A DNA stretch of 32,272 nucleotides. Origin: SCN-69-37 sp044507065. GTDB taxonomy: Bacteria; Acidobacteriota; Vicinamibacteria; Vicinamibacterales; SCN-69-37. The notes below the pieces were generated by a model. That model did no database searches and had not been told where the DNA came from. It saw only the letters and a program-made list of their open reading frames with translations. The stretch covers positions 1 through 32,272 of the forward strand of contig JBIQJY010000039.1 in assembly GCA_044507065.1 (NCBI GenBank), in the 5' to 3' direction. A program made the translations under genes and the position numbers. Shown one piece after another: positions 23,052 to 32,090 of this stretch. Position 1 is the stretch's first letter; each line of letters starts with the position of its first letter.

Positions 23052-24266
23052 CTACTCGTCGCGCAGGGCGTCGATGGGGGTGAGGCGCGCGGCGCGGCTG
23101 GCCGGGAAGTAGCCGAACACCAGTCCCGCGCCGACCGCAAATGCCACGGCTGCGGCCACGGCGTTCGTCGAAATGATCGTGCGCCAGCCCAGTACGGATG
23201 TAATCACCTCCGAGGCCGCGTACCCGAGCACGATTCCGAGTACCGCACCGAACAGGCCCAGCACGACGGCCTCGATCAGGAACTGGATGCGGATGTCGCG
23301 TTCGCGTGCCCCGATAGCCAGTCGCAGCCCGATCTCGCGCGTGCGTTCGGTGACCGACACGAGCATGATGTTCATGATGCCGACGCCCCCGACCACGAGA
23401 GAGACAAGCGCGACCGAGGCCAGCATCAGCCCGAGTGTCCGGGCCGATTCCAGCCGCAGGTTGAGCGTTTCCTGCGGACGGCGGATGTGGAAGTCGTCGT
23501 CCTCGCCCGGATCGATGCCGTGACGCAGGCGCAGGATGGTCGCGACGCCCAGTTCGGCGGCCAGCGTCTCTTCCGGCGATCGCGTCGAGCAGATGATCTC
23601 GCTGACGTAGGTGCGGCCCTCGATGCTGCGCTGCGCCGTCGAAAACGGCATGACGACGACATCGTCCTGGTTCACGCCCGAACGATCGGAGCCACGGGGA
23701 GCGAGCACGCCGATGACGGTGAAGGGAAACTGGCCGATGCGGATGGTCGCCCCAACCGGATTCTCCGTGCCGAACAGTTCGGCCGCGACGTTGGCACCGA
23801 GGAGCGCCACCTTGCCGCGCTGCTGCACGTGATTCTCGGTGAAGATCGTGCCGGTGGCCACCTTCCACCGACGGATGTCGAAGTACGCCGGCGAAATGCC
23901 GACGAGTCGGGTGTTCCAGTTGCGATTGCGGTAGATCATCTGGTCGCGGCCGTTGACGACCGGAGAGCAGGCGCCAATCTCGGGTACGCCGGCCTCGATG
24001 GCCGTCGCATCGTCGGGTACGAGCGTGCGGCGACTGCCCGCGCCGCCGCGCACGCCGGCCGTCACCGCGCCACCCGGCATGATCCAGACGAAGTCCTCGC
24101 CGAGCGCGTCGAGTTGCGCCTCGATGGCCGCCTGGCCGCCGGCGCCGAGCGCCACTGTCGACATGACGGCCGCAATCCCGATGCTGATACCGAGGCCGGT
24201 GAGAAACGTGCGGAGGCGGTTGCGCGACAACGCGGCAATCGCCATTCTGATGGCATTGAAATACAT
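23052..24266 (-). CDS. ABC transporter permease, MacB/FtsX type (orphan)
   Basis: Inner-membrane permease of the MacB-like class that drives mechanotransmission for lipoprotein, peptide or toxin export. 404 residues from ATG 24266 (MYFNAIRMAIAALSRNRLRTFLTGLGISIGIA), the standard N-terminus. One transmembrane helix is followed by a large periplasmic MacB_PCD domain (about residues 45-260), then the C-terminal FtsX domain with three helices: LASVALVSLVVGGVGIMNIM, the coupling-helix segment RTREIGLRLAIGARERDI, and TPIDALRDE at the end. No ATP-binding subunit or membrane-fusion protein gene is adjacent on either side, so its partners must be elsewhere. No Shine-Dalgarno or promoter box was found before the start. 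Confidence 0.9.
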   Translation of the reverse strand: MYFNAIRMAIAALSRNRLRTFLTGLGISIGIAAVMSTVALGAGGQAAIEAQLDALGEDFVWIMPGGAVTAGVRGGAGSRRTLVPDDATAIEAGVPEIGACSPVVNGRDQMIYRNRNWNTRLVGISPAYFDIRRWKVATGTIFTENHVQQRGKVALLGANVAAELFGTENPVGATIRIGQFPFTVIGVLAPRGSDRSGVNQDDVVVMPFSTAQRSIEGRTYVSEIICSTRSPEETLAAELGVATILRLRHGIDPGEDDDFHIRRPQETLNLRLESARTLGLMLASVALVSLVVGGVGIMNIMLVSVTERTREIGLRLAIGARERDIRIQFLIEAVVLGLFGAVLGIVLGYAASEVITSVLGWRTIISTNAVAAAVAFAVGAGLVFGYFPASRAARLTPIDALRDE

Positions 24267-24398
24267 GGTGAAACGGCGTCGTACGCCCCTGTTTCCACCG
24301 TAACACGCGGGTTCTTCCGCACCCACCGACGCGGGGGAGATTGGCGTCACGATGACCCGTTTCTGGTGTGTTCACGGTAGGAAGGTGAAGCAACGTTC

Positions 24399-25154
24399 AT
24401 GAGTACGGACACGGCAGGCGCCCTGCTTTCCGTCATCCATGAGGATGACGACCTGCTGGTGGTCGACAAGCCCGCGGGCCTGGTCGTTCATCCGAGCAAG
24501 GACGGAGAGATGTCGAGCCTGATCGGCCGCGTCCGGCTGCACCTGGGGCATGCGGAGGGCCGCCTGGTGAACCGCATCGATCGGGAGACGACCGGGCTGG
24601 TGGTTGTCGCGAAGCAGGCGAGCGTGGCGAAGGAGCTCGGGCGGCTGTTTGCCGGCCGCGACGTGACGAAGCGATACCTGGCCGTCGTCCACGGCAGCGT
24701 GGCGCCCGGACACCAGCGCATCGTTGCGGCGCTCGGCCCCGACGCGCACAGCGCCGTGGCCATCAAGAACTGCGTACGCGAGGACGGAGCGCCGGCGGAA
24801 ACCGATGTGTGGTGCAGACGGACGTTCGCGCGTGGCGGACTCCCGCTATCGCTCGTGGAGGTGCAGCCGGCCACGGGGCGCAAGCATCAGATCCGGATTC
24901 ACCTGGCGCACATCGGCCACCCGATCGTGGGCGACAAGATCTATGGCGGCGACGAGCAGGTGTACCTTCGTTTCGTGACGCGCACGTTGACCGATGCCGA
25001 TCGACGCTGGCTGGTCGTCGAGAACCACGCGCTGCATGCCGGCATCCTGCGCTTCACGTGGCGCGCGCGGAAGTGGGCGTTCGAGGCGCGGCCCGACCAG
25101 CGGTTCGAGGACCTCGCGGGAGGCGTGCCCGGTCCCACGCCGCAGCCATGCTGA
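24399..25154 (+). CDS. RluA-family RNA pseudouridine synthase
   Basis: Isomerises uridine to pseudouridine in rRNA or tRNA. 251 residues, lacking the N-terminal S4 domain found in RluC/RluD, so closer in plan to RluA or TruC-type enzymes. Seen: VIHEDDDLLVVDKPAGLVVHP, the catalytic aspartate D61 in NRIDRETTGLVVV (family HRLDRxTSG with Asn and Ile substitutions), KRYLAVVHG, and ATGRKHQIRIHLAHIGHPI with IVGDKIYG. AAGGTG lies about 12 nt before the ATG. Target nucleotide cannot be inferred. Followed after 27 bp by the nuclease/helicase gene. Confidence 0.93.
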   Translation: MSTDTAGALLSVIHEDDDLLVVDKPAGLVVHPSKDGEMSSLIGRVRLHLGHAEGRLVNRIDRETTGLVVVAKQASVAKELGRLFAGRDVTKRYLAVVHGSVAPGHQRIVAALGPDAHSAVAIKNCVREDGAPAETDVWCRRTFARGGLPLSLVEVQPATGRKHQIRIHLAHIGHPIVGDKIYGGDEQVYLRFVTRTLTDADRRWLVVENHALHAGILRFTWRARKWAFEARPDQRFEDLAGGVPGPTPQPC

Positions 25155-25181
25155 CGGCTGTTCATGTAGCCTTGTGGCGGC

Positions 25182-28100
25182 ATGCGAGTCCGAACCGGTC
25201 GCCTCACGTCATCGCCCACTGACCTCGCCAACTTCCTGTCGTGCCGCCACAAGACGGAACTGGACCTGCTCGCGGCACGCGGGCGCCTCGTCAAGCCCGT
25301 GTGGGTCGATCCGCTGGCGGAGGTGCTGCGCGAGCGGGGGCTCGATCACGAGCGCCGGTACATCTCGACGCTGCGCGACGAGGGGCTCCGGATTGTCGAC
25401 CTGACCCGTGACGACAACGACCGGATCGAAGACGATGCGGCCGCCGCGGGGACGCTCGCGGCCATGCGCGAGGGGGCCGACGTCATCGTGCAGGCACCCG
25501 TTGCCGGCGACGGCTGGTTCGGCTACGCCGACGTCCTTCGCCGAGTGGAGGGCGAGAGTGTCCTCGGCGGCTGGCACTACGAGGTGCACGATACGAAGCT
25601 GACGCGCGAAACCCGCGGCGGCACGATCCTGCAGCTGTGCGTGTACTCGCACGTCATCGGCGCGCTGCAGGGCAAGGTGCCGGAATGGCTGCGCGTCGTG
25701 ACGCCCGCGGAAAGCGAGGCCTACCGTGTGGACGACTTCGCAGCGTTCTATCGGCAACTCGTCACTGACTATCGCGCGTTCGTCGACGCTCGCGTGGCTG
25801 CAGACGACGGCCCGTCGGAGTACCCCGAGCCGAGCGATCACTGCGAGGTCTGTCGCTGGTGGGAACGCTGCAACGCGCGGCGGCGTCAGGACGACCACCT
25901 CTCGTTCGTGGCAGGCCTTGGCCGCCTCCATCAGGGCGAGTTCGAGTCACGCGGGCTGGCGACGCTCGAGCGTCTCGCGGTCGAGCCCCTGCCGCTGGCG
26001 TTCAAGCCCCGCCGCGGCTCGCGGGATACGTGTGAACGCCTTCGCGAACAGGCCCGTGTCCAGAAGCAGCAGCGCGACGACGGGCGTCCGGTGCACGAAC
26101 TGCTCGAGGTCGATGATCGCGACTTCGGGCTGCGACTCCTGCCCGAGCCGTCGCCCGGAGATGTCTTCCTCGACTTCGAGGGCGATCCGTTCGCGCGCGA
26201 GGGCGGACGCGAGTATCTGGTCGGACTCGGCCAGGCCCGGCCGGACGGATCGTTCGACTATCGGGTGCGATGGGCGTTCACCGACGCGGAAGAACGTCGG
26301 CTGTTTGAATGGTTGATGGACACACTGCAGGCGGCCGTGACGGCCGACCCGGGTGCCCACATCTATCACTACGCGCCCTACGAACCGGCGGCCATCAAGC
26401 GGCTGATGTCGCGGCATGCAACGCGCGAGATGCTCGTCGACACGCTGCTCCGGGAGGGGCGATTCGTTGATCTCTATGCGGTGGTGCGCCGGTCGCTGCG
26501 TGCCGGTGTCGAGAGCTATTCGATCAAGAAGATGGAGCCGTTCTACGGCTTTGCCCGCGACGTGGATCTCGAGCGCGCCGGCGACCGGCGCCGCGTGGTC
26601 GAGATCGCGCTCGAAACCGGGACTCCTGATGCCGTAACGCCCGAGGCCCGCGCGGCTGTCGAAGGCTACAACCGCGACGACTGTCGTTCGACGCTGGAAC
26701 TGCGCCGGTGGCTCGAGGTGCTCCGCGACGACGTCGTCGATGGCGGCCGAGCCGTGCCGCGACCCGGCACCATGCCCGACGCCGATGCCCCACCGGTGAA
26801 GGAGCGCGACCGCGTGGCGGCCGACCTGCGCGAGCGCCTGCTGCGCCGCGTCGAGAGCGACCCGCCCGAGAGCGACGAGGGTCGTGCGACGTGGCTGCTG
26901 GCGCACCTCATCGATTGGCACCGGCGCGAGGACAAGGTCGTCTGGTGGGAGTACTTCCGGCTGCGCGACATGTCGGAGGGCGAACTCGAAGACGAGCCGG
27001 CCGCCGTGGTGAAACTCGAATGGCGCGGTCGCGTGGACACGGTGGTGAACAGAAGGACCGGCAGACCCACCGGATCGGTGATCGACCGCTACGGGTTCCC
27101 TCCGCAGGAGTTCGAGATGCGGACGGGCATGGGGCTGAAGTGCCAGGACGGTTCGCCCTTCGGGGAGATCGTCGATGTCGACCGCGAGCAGCGGATCATC
27201 GATGTGAAGAAGGGAAGGAAGATGGCCGACGAGCACCCGTCGGCTGCCTTCACTCACGACTACGTGAATGCCGACGTGCTGGCCGACGCGCTCCTGCGCA
27301 TCGGCGAACAGGTGGTAAAGGACGGCTGTCGCCAGGACGGCCGCGGGACCGTGGGCCTCCGGCTCCTGCTGCGCGAGCCGCCGCATTTGCACTCGGGCGC
27401 ATTCGCGACGGCGCGGCGCCAGGGGGAGGCGCAGGGGGACTTCGCCGTGCGCATCGTGTCGGACCTCGATCGCAGCGTGCTGGCCGTCCAGGGGCCGCCG
27501 GGAACCGGCAAGACGTTCACCGGCGCGCGCATGATCTGCGATCTCGTGAGGCGCGGCCGCAAGGTCGGCATCACCGCCACCGGGCACAAGGTCATCCGCA
27601 ACCTGCTCGACGCGGTGGCACGCGAGGCGGCCCGACAACAGATCGATGTCCGGCTGGGGCATCGTCGAAGTGCCGATGACGAGGCCGTGGCTTCGGGCGG
27701 ACCAGAAGTCTACGGCGACAATGCGGCGCCGCTTGCCGCGTTGTCGCACGGTGCCGTCGATGTTGTGGGCGGCACGGCCTGGCTCTGGGCACGTCCTGAA
27801 TACGCGACATCGGTCGACGTCCTCGTGGTCGACGAGGCGGGGCAGATGTCGCTGGCCAATGTGCTGGCCGTGTCGCAGGCCGCCGAGAGCCTCGTGCTGC
27901 TCGGTGACCCACGGCAGCTCGAGCAGCCCCAGAAGGGCAGTCATCCCGACGGTATTGGCGTATCGGCGCTCGACCACGTCCTCGGCGCCGACAAGACAAT
28001 GCCGGCTCGTCGGGGCATCTTCCTTCCGGTGACCTGGCGGCTGGCGCCGGCGATCTGCACGTTCACGTCCGAGGTGTTCTATGAGGGGCGGCTGGCGCCG

Positions 28101-28655
28101 CGCCCGGAGTCGGCGCTGCGGCGTATCGTCGGGAACGGCCGCTTCCACGGGGCGGGCCTGCGCGTGGTGGAGGCGGACCATGACGGGTGCCGCAATGCGT
28201 CCGACGAGGAGGTCGATCTCGTGGCGGACATCGTCGGTGACCTGCTCGCGAACGGCTCGGCATGGGCCGATGTCGGGGCGGATGGCCAGGAGATCGTGCA
28301 GTCGATGACGGCGGCGGACATCCTCGTGGTCGCCCCGTACAACGCGCACGTCGCGCGTCTGGCCGAACGGCTGGCGCCGCTCGGCGTCTCGGCCGGTACC
28401 GTCGACCGGTTCCAGGGCCAGGAGGCGCCGGTTGTCATCTATTCGATGGCGACGTCGCGGCCCGAGGACGCGCCGCGGGGCCTCGAGTTCCTCTACAACC
28501 CCAACCGGCTCAATGTCGCGACGTCGCGGGCGAAGTGCCTGTGCATCCTGGTCGCCAATCCGCGGCTCTTCGAGCCGGAATGCCGCACGCCGCGGCAGAT
28601 GCAGCTGGCCAACGCGTTGTGCCGGTACCGGGAGTTGGCGCGACGCGACGGATGA
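25182..28655 (+). CDS. Three-module protein: TM0106/RecB-like Fe-S nuclease, RNase H-fold exonuclease, UPF1-type SF1 helicase
   Basis: 1157 residues. Module 1 (about 1-250): PD-(D/E)XK nuclease with D117 (GYADVL) and D137-T-K139 (HDTKL), QLCVYSH after it, and four cysteines placed like Cas4/AddB iron-sulfur nucleases (C21 in FLSCRHK; C221, C224, C230). Module 2 (about 320-510): RNase H-like exonuclease with DFEGDP (D331, E333), HYAPYEPAAIKRL and NRDDCRSTLEL (D499, D500). Module 3 (about 680-1150): superfamily 1B helicase with GPPGTGKT (771-778), VVDEAGQ (D884, E885), GDPRQLEQ, TWRLAP, TVDRFQGQE and NVATSRAK. The layout is known in many bacteria, but the biological role, probably DNA repair or nucleic-acid clearance, is unsettled. 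TAGCCT lies 9 nt upstream; no Shine-Dalgarno sequence is present. Confidence 0.9.
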   Translation: MRVRTGRLTSSPTDLANFLSCRHKTELDLLAARGRLVKPVWVDPLAEVLRERGLDHERRYISTLRDEGLRIVDLTRDDNDRIEDDAAAAGTLAAMREGADVIVQAPVAGDGWFGYADVLRRVEGESVLGGWHYEVHDTKLTRETRGGTILQLCVYSHVIGALQGKVPEWLRVVTPAESEAYRVDDFAAFYRQLVTDYRAFVDARVAADDGPSEYPEPSDHCEVCRWWERCNARRRQDDHLSFVAGLGRLHQGEFESRGLATLERLAVEPLPLAFKPRRGSRDTCERLREQARVQKQQRDDGRPVHELLEVDDRDFGLRLLPEPSPGDVFLDFEGDPFAREGGREYLVGLGQARPDGSFDYRVRWAFTDAEERRLFEWLMDTLQAAVTADPGAHIYHYAPYEPAAIKRLMSRHATREMLVDTLLREGRFVDLYAVVRRSLRAGVESYSIKKMEPFYGFARDVDLERAGDRRRVVEIALETGTPDAVTPEARAAVEGYNRDDCRSTLELRRWLEVLRDDVVDGGRAVPRPGTMPDADAPPVKERDRVAADLRERLLRRVESDPPESDEGRATWLLAHLIDWHRREDKVVWWEYFRLRDMSEGELEDEPAAVVKLEWRGRVDTVVNRRTGRPTGSVIDRYGFPPQEFEMRTGMGLKCQDGSPFGEIVDVDREQRIIDVKKGRKMADEHPSAAFTHDYVNADVLADALLRIGEQVVKDGCRQDGRGTVGLRLLLREPPHLHSGAFATARRQGEAQGDFAVRIVSDLDRSVLAVQGPPGTGKTFTGARMICDLVRRGRKVGITATGHKVIRNLLDAVAREAARQQIDVRLGHRRSADDEAVASGGPEVYGDNAAPLAALSHGAVDVVGGTAWLWARPEYATSVDVLVVDEAGQMSLANVLAVSQAAESLVLLGDPRQLEQPQKGSHPDGIGVSALDHVLGADKTMPARRGIFLPVTWRLAPAICTFTSEVFYEGRLAPRPESALRRIVGNGRFHGAGLRVVEADHDGCRNASDEEVDLVADIVGDLLANGSAWADVGADGQEIVQSMTAADILVVAPYNAHVARLAERLAPLGVSAGTVDRFQGQEAPVVIYSMATSRPEDAPRGLEFLYNPNRLNVATSRAKCLCILVANPRLFEPECRTPRQMQLANALCRYRELARRDG

Positions 28656-28690
28656 GGGCGGCCGGACCCGGGCGATGCGGGCCGGGGTTG

Positions 28691-28696
28691 TAAAAT
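28691..28696 (+). promoter_or_regulatory. TAAAAT -10-like box of htpG
   Basis: TTGTAAAAT ends 7 nt before the htpG ATG at 28704, with no ribosome binding site between. No -35 is evident and no CIRCE heat-shock element is seen in the 48-bp gap. Confidence 0.5.
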
Positions 28697-28703
28697 CGTT
28701 CCC

Positions 28704-30635
28704 ATGTCTACGTCTCTCAAGGAAACCCTCGGTTTCCAGACCGAGGTCACCCAACTGCTGCACCTGATGGTGCATTCGCTCTACGGTAATAAGGAAATCT
28801 TCCTGCGCGAGCTCGTGTCGAACGCCTCGGATGCCTGCGACAAGCTGAGGTTCGAGAGCATCTCCAACGGCGCGCTGCTCGAGCACGAGCCCGACATGGC
28901 CATCCGCGTGTCCTTCGACCGCGACGCACGCACCATCACCGTGTCGGACAACGGCATCGGCATGTCGCGCCAGGAGGTCATCGATCACATCGGCACGATT
29001 GCCAAGTCGGGCACGAAGGAATTCTTCCAGCAGCTCGCTTCCGACAGCGCGAAGAACTCGCAGCTCATCGGCCAGTTCGGCGTCGGCTTCTACTCGTCGT
29101 TCATCGTCGCGGATCGGGTGACGCTCGTCACGCGGAGGGCCGGGGCGCCCGCGGGCGAGGGTGTGCGGTGGGAGAGCGCCGGCGAGGGCGAGTACACCGT
29201 GGAGCCGGTCGAGAAGGCGTCGCGTGGTACCGACGTCATCCTGCACCTGCGGGCCGGTGAGGACGAACTGCTGAGCGGCCAGAAGCTGCGCAGCATCCTG
29301 CGGAAGTACTCCGACCACATCACCGTTCCCATCCTCATGAAGAAGGAGGAATGGGATGCCGAAGCGAAGGCGCAGAAGGTGACCGACGTCGACGAGCAGG
29401 TCAACCAGGCCTCGGCGCTCTGGGCGCGCCCGAAGACGGAGATCAGCGACGAGCAGTATCACGAGTTCTACAAGCACGTCGCGCACGACTTCGAGGCGCC
29501 GCTGGCCTGGGTGCACGCACGCGTCGAGGGGCGGCAGGAGTACACGCTGCTCCTGTTCATCCCGAAGCGCGCGCCGTTCGACATCTGGGACCGGCAGCAG
29601 CGACACGGCATCAAGCTGTACGTCCGCCGCGTCTTCATCATGGACGACGCCGAGCAGCTGATGCCGGCCTACCTGCGATTCGTGCGGGGCATCATTGATT
29701 CGAGTGATCTGCCGCTCAACGTATCGCGAGAGATCCTGCAGCAGTCCGGCGAGGTGGCGGCCATCCGCAACGCGTCGGTCAAGCGCGTGCTCGGTCTGCT
29801 CGAGGAACTGGCCACCGGTAAGCCGGAACAGTACGACGAGTTCTGGAAGGAGTTCGGTCGCGTCGTCAAGGAAGGCGTGACCGAGGACTTCGCCAATCGG
29901 GAGCGCATCATCCGGCTCCTGCGGTTCGCCTCGACGCACGAGGGCGGCGAGGCGCAACGTGTCGCGCTGGCCGACTACGTGGGCCGCATGAAGGAAGGGC
30001 AGGACGCGATCTACTTCCTGACGGCCGATGGGTTCGCGGCAGCCAGCCACAGCCCGCACCTCGAACGGTTTCGCAAGCTCGGGATCGAAGTGCTCCTGAT
30101 GTACGACCGCATCGACGAGTGGGTGATGTCGATGCTGACCGAGTTCGACGGCAAGCCGGTCAAGTCCATCACGCAGGGCGATCTCGATCTGGGCGCGCTC
30201 GACGAGCCGACGGCCAAGGAGGCCGAGGAGCGGCAGGAGGGCGAGTATCGCGATGTCGTGGCGCGCATGAAGGCGGTGCTGGCCGACCGTGCCTCCGACG
30301 TGCGGCTGACGCGCCGGCTCACCGACTCGCCGGCCTGCCTGGTGAGCGACACGCAGGGGATGAGCACGAACCTCGAGCGCATCCTCAAGTCCGCGGGACA
30401 GAACGTGCCGTCGAGCCACCCGGTGCTCGAGATCAATCCGGACCATCCGGTGGTCGAGCGGCTCAAGGCGGAGTCGGACGAATCGCTGTTTGCCGACTGG
30501 AGCCACATCCTGTTCGACCAGGCCACGCTGGCCGAGGGCGGACAACTCGAGGACCCCGCGTCGTTCGTGAAGCGACTGAATACCCTGACGCTTGCGCTCG
30601 CCGGTGCGCCGGCCCAGCGCATCTGGACGCCCTAG
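28704..30635 (+). CDS. htpG: Hsp90-family molecular chaperone HtpG
   Basis: ATP-driven cytoplasmic chaperone. 643 residues, the normal bacterial length. GHKL ATPase motifs are all present in the N-terminal domain: ELVSNASDACDKLRFE, DNGIGMSRQEV, IGTIAKSGTKEF and GQFGVGFYSSFIVAD. The middle domain shows the catalytic-loop region with SREILQQS and ENRERI-like FANRERIIRLLRF. The C-terminal dimerisation domain is complete and ends in TLALAGAPAQRIW. The ATG is 7 nt after a TAAAAT box and lacks a Shine-Dalgarno sequence. Followed by a strong hairpin before the convergent phosphatidyltransferase gene. Confidence 0.97.
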   Translation: MSTSLKETLGFQTEVTQLLHLMVHSLYGNKEIFLRELVSNASDACDKLRFESISNGALLEHEPDMAIRVSFDRDARTITVSDNGIGMSRQEVIDHIGTIAKSGTKEFFQQLASDSAKNSQLIGQFGVGFYSSFIVADRVTLVTRRAGAPAGEGVRWESAGEGEYTVEPVEKASRGTDVILHLRAGEDELLSGQKLRSILRKYSDHITVPILMKKEEWDAEAKAQKVTDVDEQVNQASALWARPKTEISDEQYHEFYKHVAHDFEAPLAWVHARVEGRQEYTLLLFIPKRAPFDIWDRQQRHGIKLYVRRVFIMDDAEQLMPAYLRFVRGIIDSSDLPLNVSREILQQSGEVAAIRNASVKRVLGLLEELATGKPEQYDEFWKEFGRVVKEGVTEDFANRERIIRLLRFASTHEGGEAQRVALADYVGRMKEGQDAIYFLTADGFAAASHSPHLERFRKLGIEVLLMYDRIDEWVMSMLTEFDGKPVKSITQGDLDLGALDEPTAKEAEERQEGEYRDVVARMKAVLADRASDVRLTRRLTDSPACLVSDTQGMSTNLERILKSAGQNVPSSHPVLEINPDHPVVERLKAESDESLFADWSHILFDQATLAEGGQLEDPASFVKRLNTLTLALAGAPAQRIWTP

Positions 30636-30646
30636 TTACCCACAGT

Positions 30647-30690
30647 GCCGTCGCCCCGGGGACGGACGTGGTGTTCGTCCCCGAGACGGC
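30647..30690. terminator. Bidirectional hairpin after htpG
   Basis: GGGGACGGAC pairs with GTTCGTCCCC (10 bp with one G-U) around a GTGGT loop, and outer GCCGTC/GACGGC arms extend it. It lies between convergent htpG and the phosphatidyltransferase gene. No T-run. Confidence 0.65.
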
Positions 30691-30699
30691 GGTCGGTCG

Positions 30700-31392
30700 C
30701 TATCGGCGCGTTTCCATGCGGTAGAGCGTCCGCGTGTTCCTGATGGCCGATCCGAGGAAGACGGCCACCAGGCCCACGCTGGCCGCCAGGCCGCCGATGT
30801 CGAACGGCGACAGGCCGGTGCCCGCGACCTCAGCGGTCGGGCGCAGCAGCAGCGTGATGTTGGCGGCGGCCAGCAGCAGCCGCAGTTCGGTCGGGCCGAC
30901 GCCGAGGAAGCTCATGTGGAACTCGCCCAGGCTGTGCGTGGCGAGGTACACCTCGAGCGAGACCAGGAAGTAGGCGATGAGTGCGGCCGCGGCGATGGCC
31001 GGGTGCATGAGCCCGGACAGGCCGAGCCCCATGAACAGCAGCAGCACGCCGACGACATCGACCACGTGGTCGACGTAATAGCCATAGCGCGGCCGCTGCT
31101 GATCGCGGTATCTGGCAAGCGTGCCGTCGAGACTGTCGCCGAACCAGTTGATCCCCAGACAGACGGTGGCCAGTACCAGGCCGAGCGGCGTGACACTGGC
31201 GAGCCAGTAGCCGCCGCCCACGCCGACCATCGCGACAAGCGCGAGTGTCGTGAGGTGATCCGAATGGATCGCGGCCGGCATCCGGCTGGCGAGCCACGCG
31301 AGCGCGCGGCGCTCCAGGGCGGTCAGAACGCTGCGCTGGACGCGCGTGGCCGACTTGAAGGAAGTTGAAGGGGCCGTCGTGGCCGTGCTCAT
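30700..31392 (-). CDS. CDP-alcohol phosphatidyltransferase family membrane protein
   Basis: Transfers a phosphatidyl group from a CDP-linked donor to an alcohol in phospholipid synthesis. 230 residues, several hydrophobic helices. The full active-site signature is present: D86-xx-D89-G90-xx-A93-R94, nine residues, G104-xxx-D108-xxx-D112 (GDSLDGTLAR then GYYVDHVVD). AGGAG lies 8 nt before the ATG at 31392. Families with this motif include PgsA, PssA and inositol-type enzymes; the N-terminal soluble stretch of about 45 residues is not typical of PgsA. The acceptor alcohol is unknown. Divergent from the MarC-family gene, 53 bp away. Confidence 0.88.
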   Translation of the reverse strand: MSTATTAPSTSFKSATRVQRSVLTALERRALAWLASRMPAAIHSDHLTTLALVAMVGVGGGYWLASVTPLGLVLATVCLGINWFGDSLDGTLARYRDQQRPRYGYYVDHVVDVVGVLLLFMGLGLSGLMHPAIAAAALIAYFLVSLEVYLATHSLGEFHMSFLGVGPTELRLLLAAANITLLLRPTAEVAGTGLSPFDIGGLAASVGLVAVFLGSAIRNTRTLYRMETRR

Positions 31393-31445
31393 GGCATGTT
31401 CTCCTGACAGGTAATGCGCACGCGGCGCACGAAGCGGCTCATCCT

Positions 31446-32036
31446 ATGGACCTGTGGTCGGCCATCTTCACCCTGTTCCTGATCATGGATCCGCTGGGCA
31501 ACGTACCGCTGTTCCTCTCGGTGCTGCGTGTCGTGCCGCCCGAGCGGCGCCGCGCCGTCCTGCTGCGCGAGATCGGGTTCGCCTATCTCGTGCTGCTGGC
31601 GTTCCTGTTCGCCGGGCGGTACCTGATGCAGTTTCTGCAACTCGACGCTGAAACGATCAGCATCGCCGGCGGCATCATCCTGTTCCTGATTGCGCTGCGC
31701 ATGGTGTTTCCCTCCGAGCACGGGCTGGTTGGCGACGTCCTCGAAGGCGAGCCGTTCGTCGTGCCCCTTGCCGTGCCGCTGTTTGCCGGTCCCTCGACGC
31801 TGGCGGCGCTGCTCCTGCTCGAGCAGGCAGCGCCCACCCAGATGCCCTCGCTGCTGCTTGCCGTGACCGTGGCCTGGGCGGCGAGCGGCGCCATCCTTCT
31901 GTCGTCCACGTTCTTTTACCGCATCCTCCGGGAGCGCGGTCTGATGGCCATGGAACGACTGATGGGGATGATCCTGGTCCTGCTGGCCGTGCAGATGACG
32001 ATGAACGGCGTGCGGATGTTTCTGTCCGGCAACTGA
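31446..32036 (+). CDS. MarC-family integral membrane protein
   Basis: 196 residues with about six hydrophobic helices. ATG 31446 (MDLWSAIFTLFLIMDPLGNVPLF) gives the conserved family opening with DPLGNVPLF at residues 15-23. AGGIILFLIALRMVF and PLAVPLFAGPSTLAALLLL are also family hallmarks. MarC proteins were once linked to multiple antibiotic resistance, but that role was not upheld; the molecular function is unknown, and some relatives are described as NAAT-type transporters. No Shine-Dalgarno sequence is visible (TCATCCT precedes the ATG). Confidence 0.88.
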   Translation: MDLWSAIFTLFLIMDPLGNVPLFLSVLRVVPPERRRAVLLREIGFAYLVLLAFLFAGRYLMQFLQLDAETISIAGGIILFLIALRMVFPSEHGLVGDVLEGEPFVVPLAVPLFAGPSTLAALLLLEQAAPTQMPSLLLAVTVAWAASGAILLSSTFFYRILRERGLMAMERLMGMILVLLAVQMTMNGVRMFLSGN

Positions 32037-32090
32037 GCCGGTCGGAACCTGCTTGACGCCCGGGGCCGTCTCCCCTCATGCTGAAGTGCT

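Noticed and set aside
25182..28655. Treating the Cas4-like nuclease/helicase as part of a CRISPR or defence island
   Set aside because: Neighbouring genes are housekeeping (pseudouridine synthase, htpG) and no cas or other defence genes are present.
25947..30545. A 1532-codon open frame on the minus strand antisense to the nuclease/helicase and htpG
   Set aside because: It crosses two well-supported genes and their intergenic space, has no recognisable domain and is Arg/His/Asp-rich, as expected for a shadow frame in GC-rich DNA.
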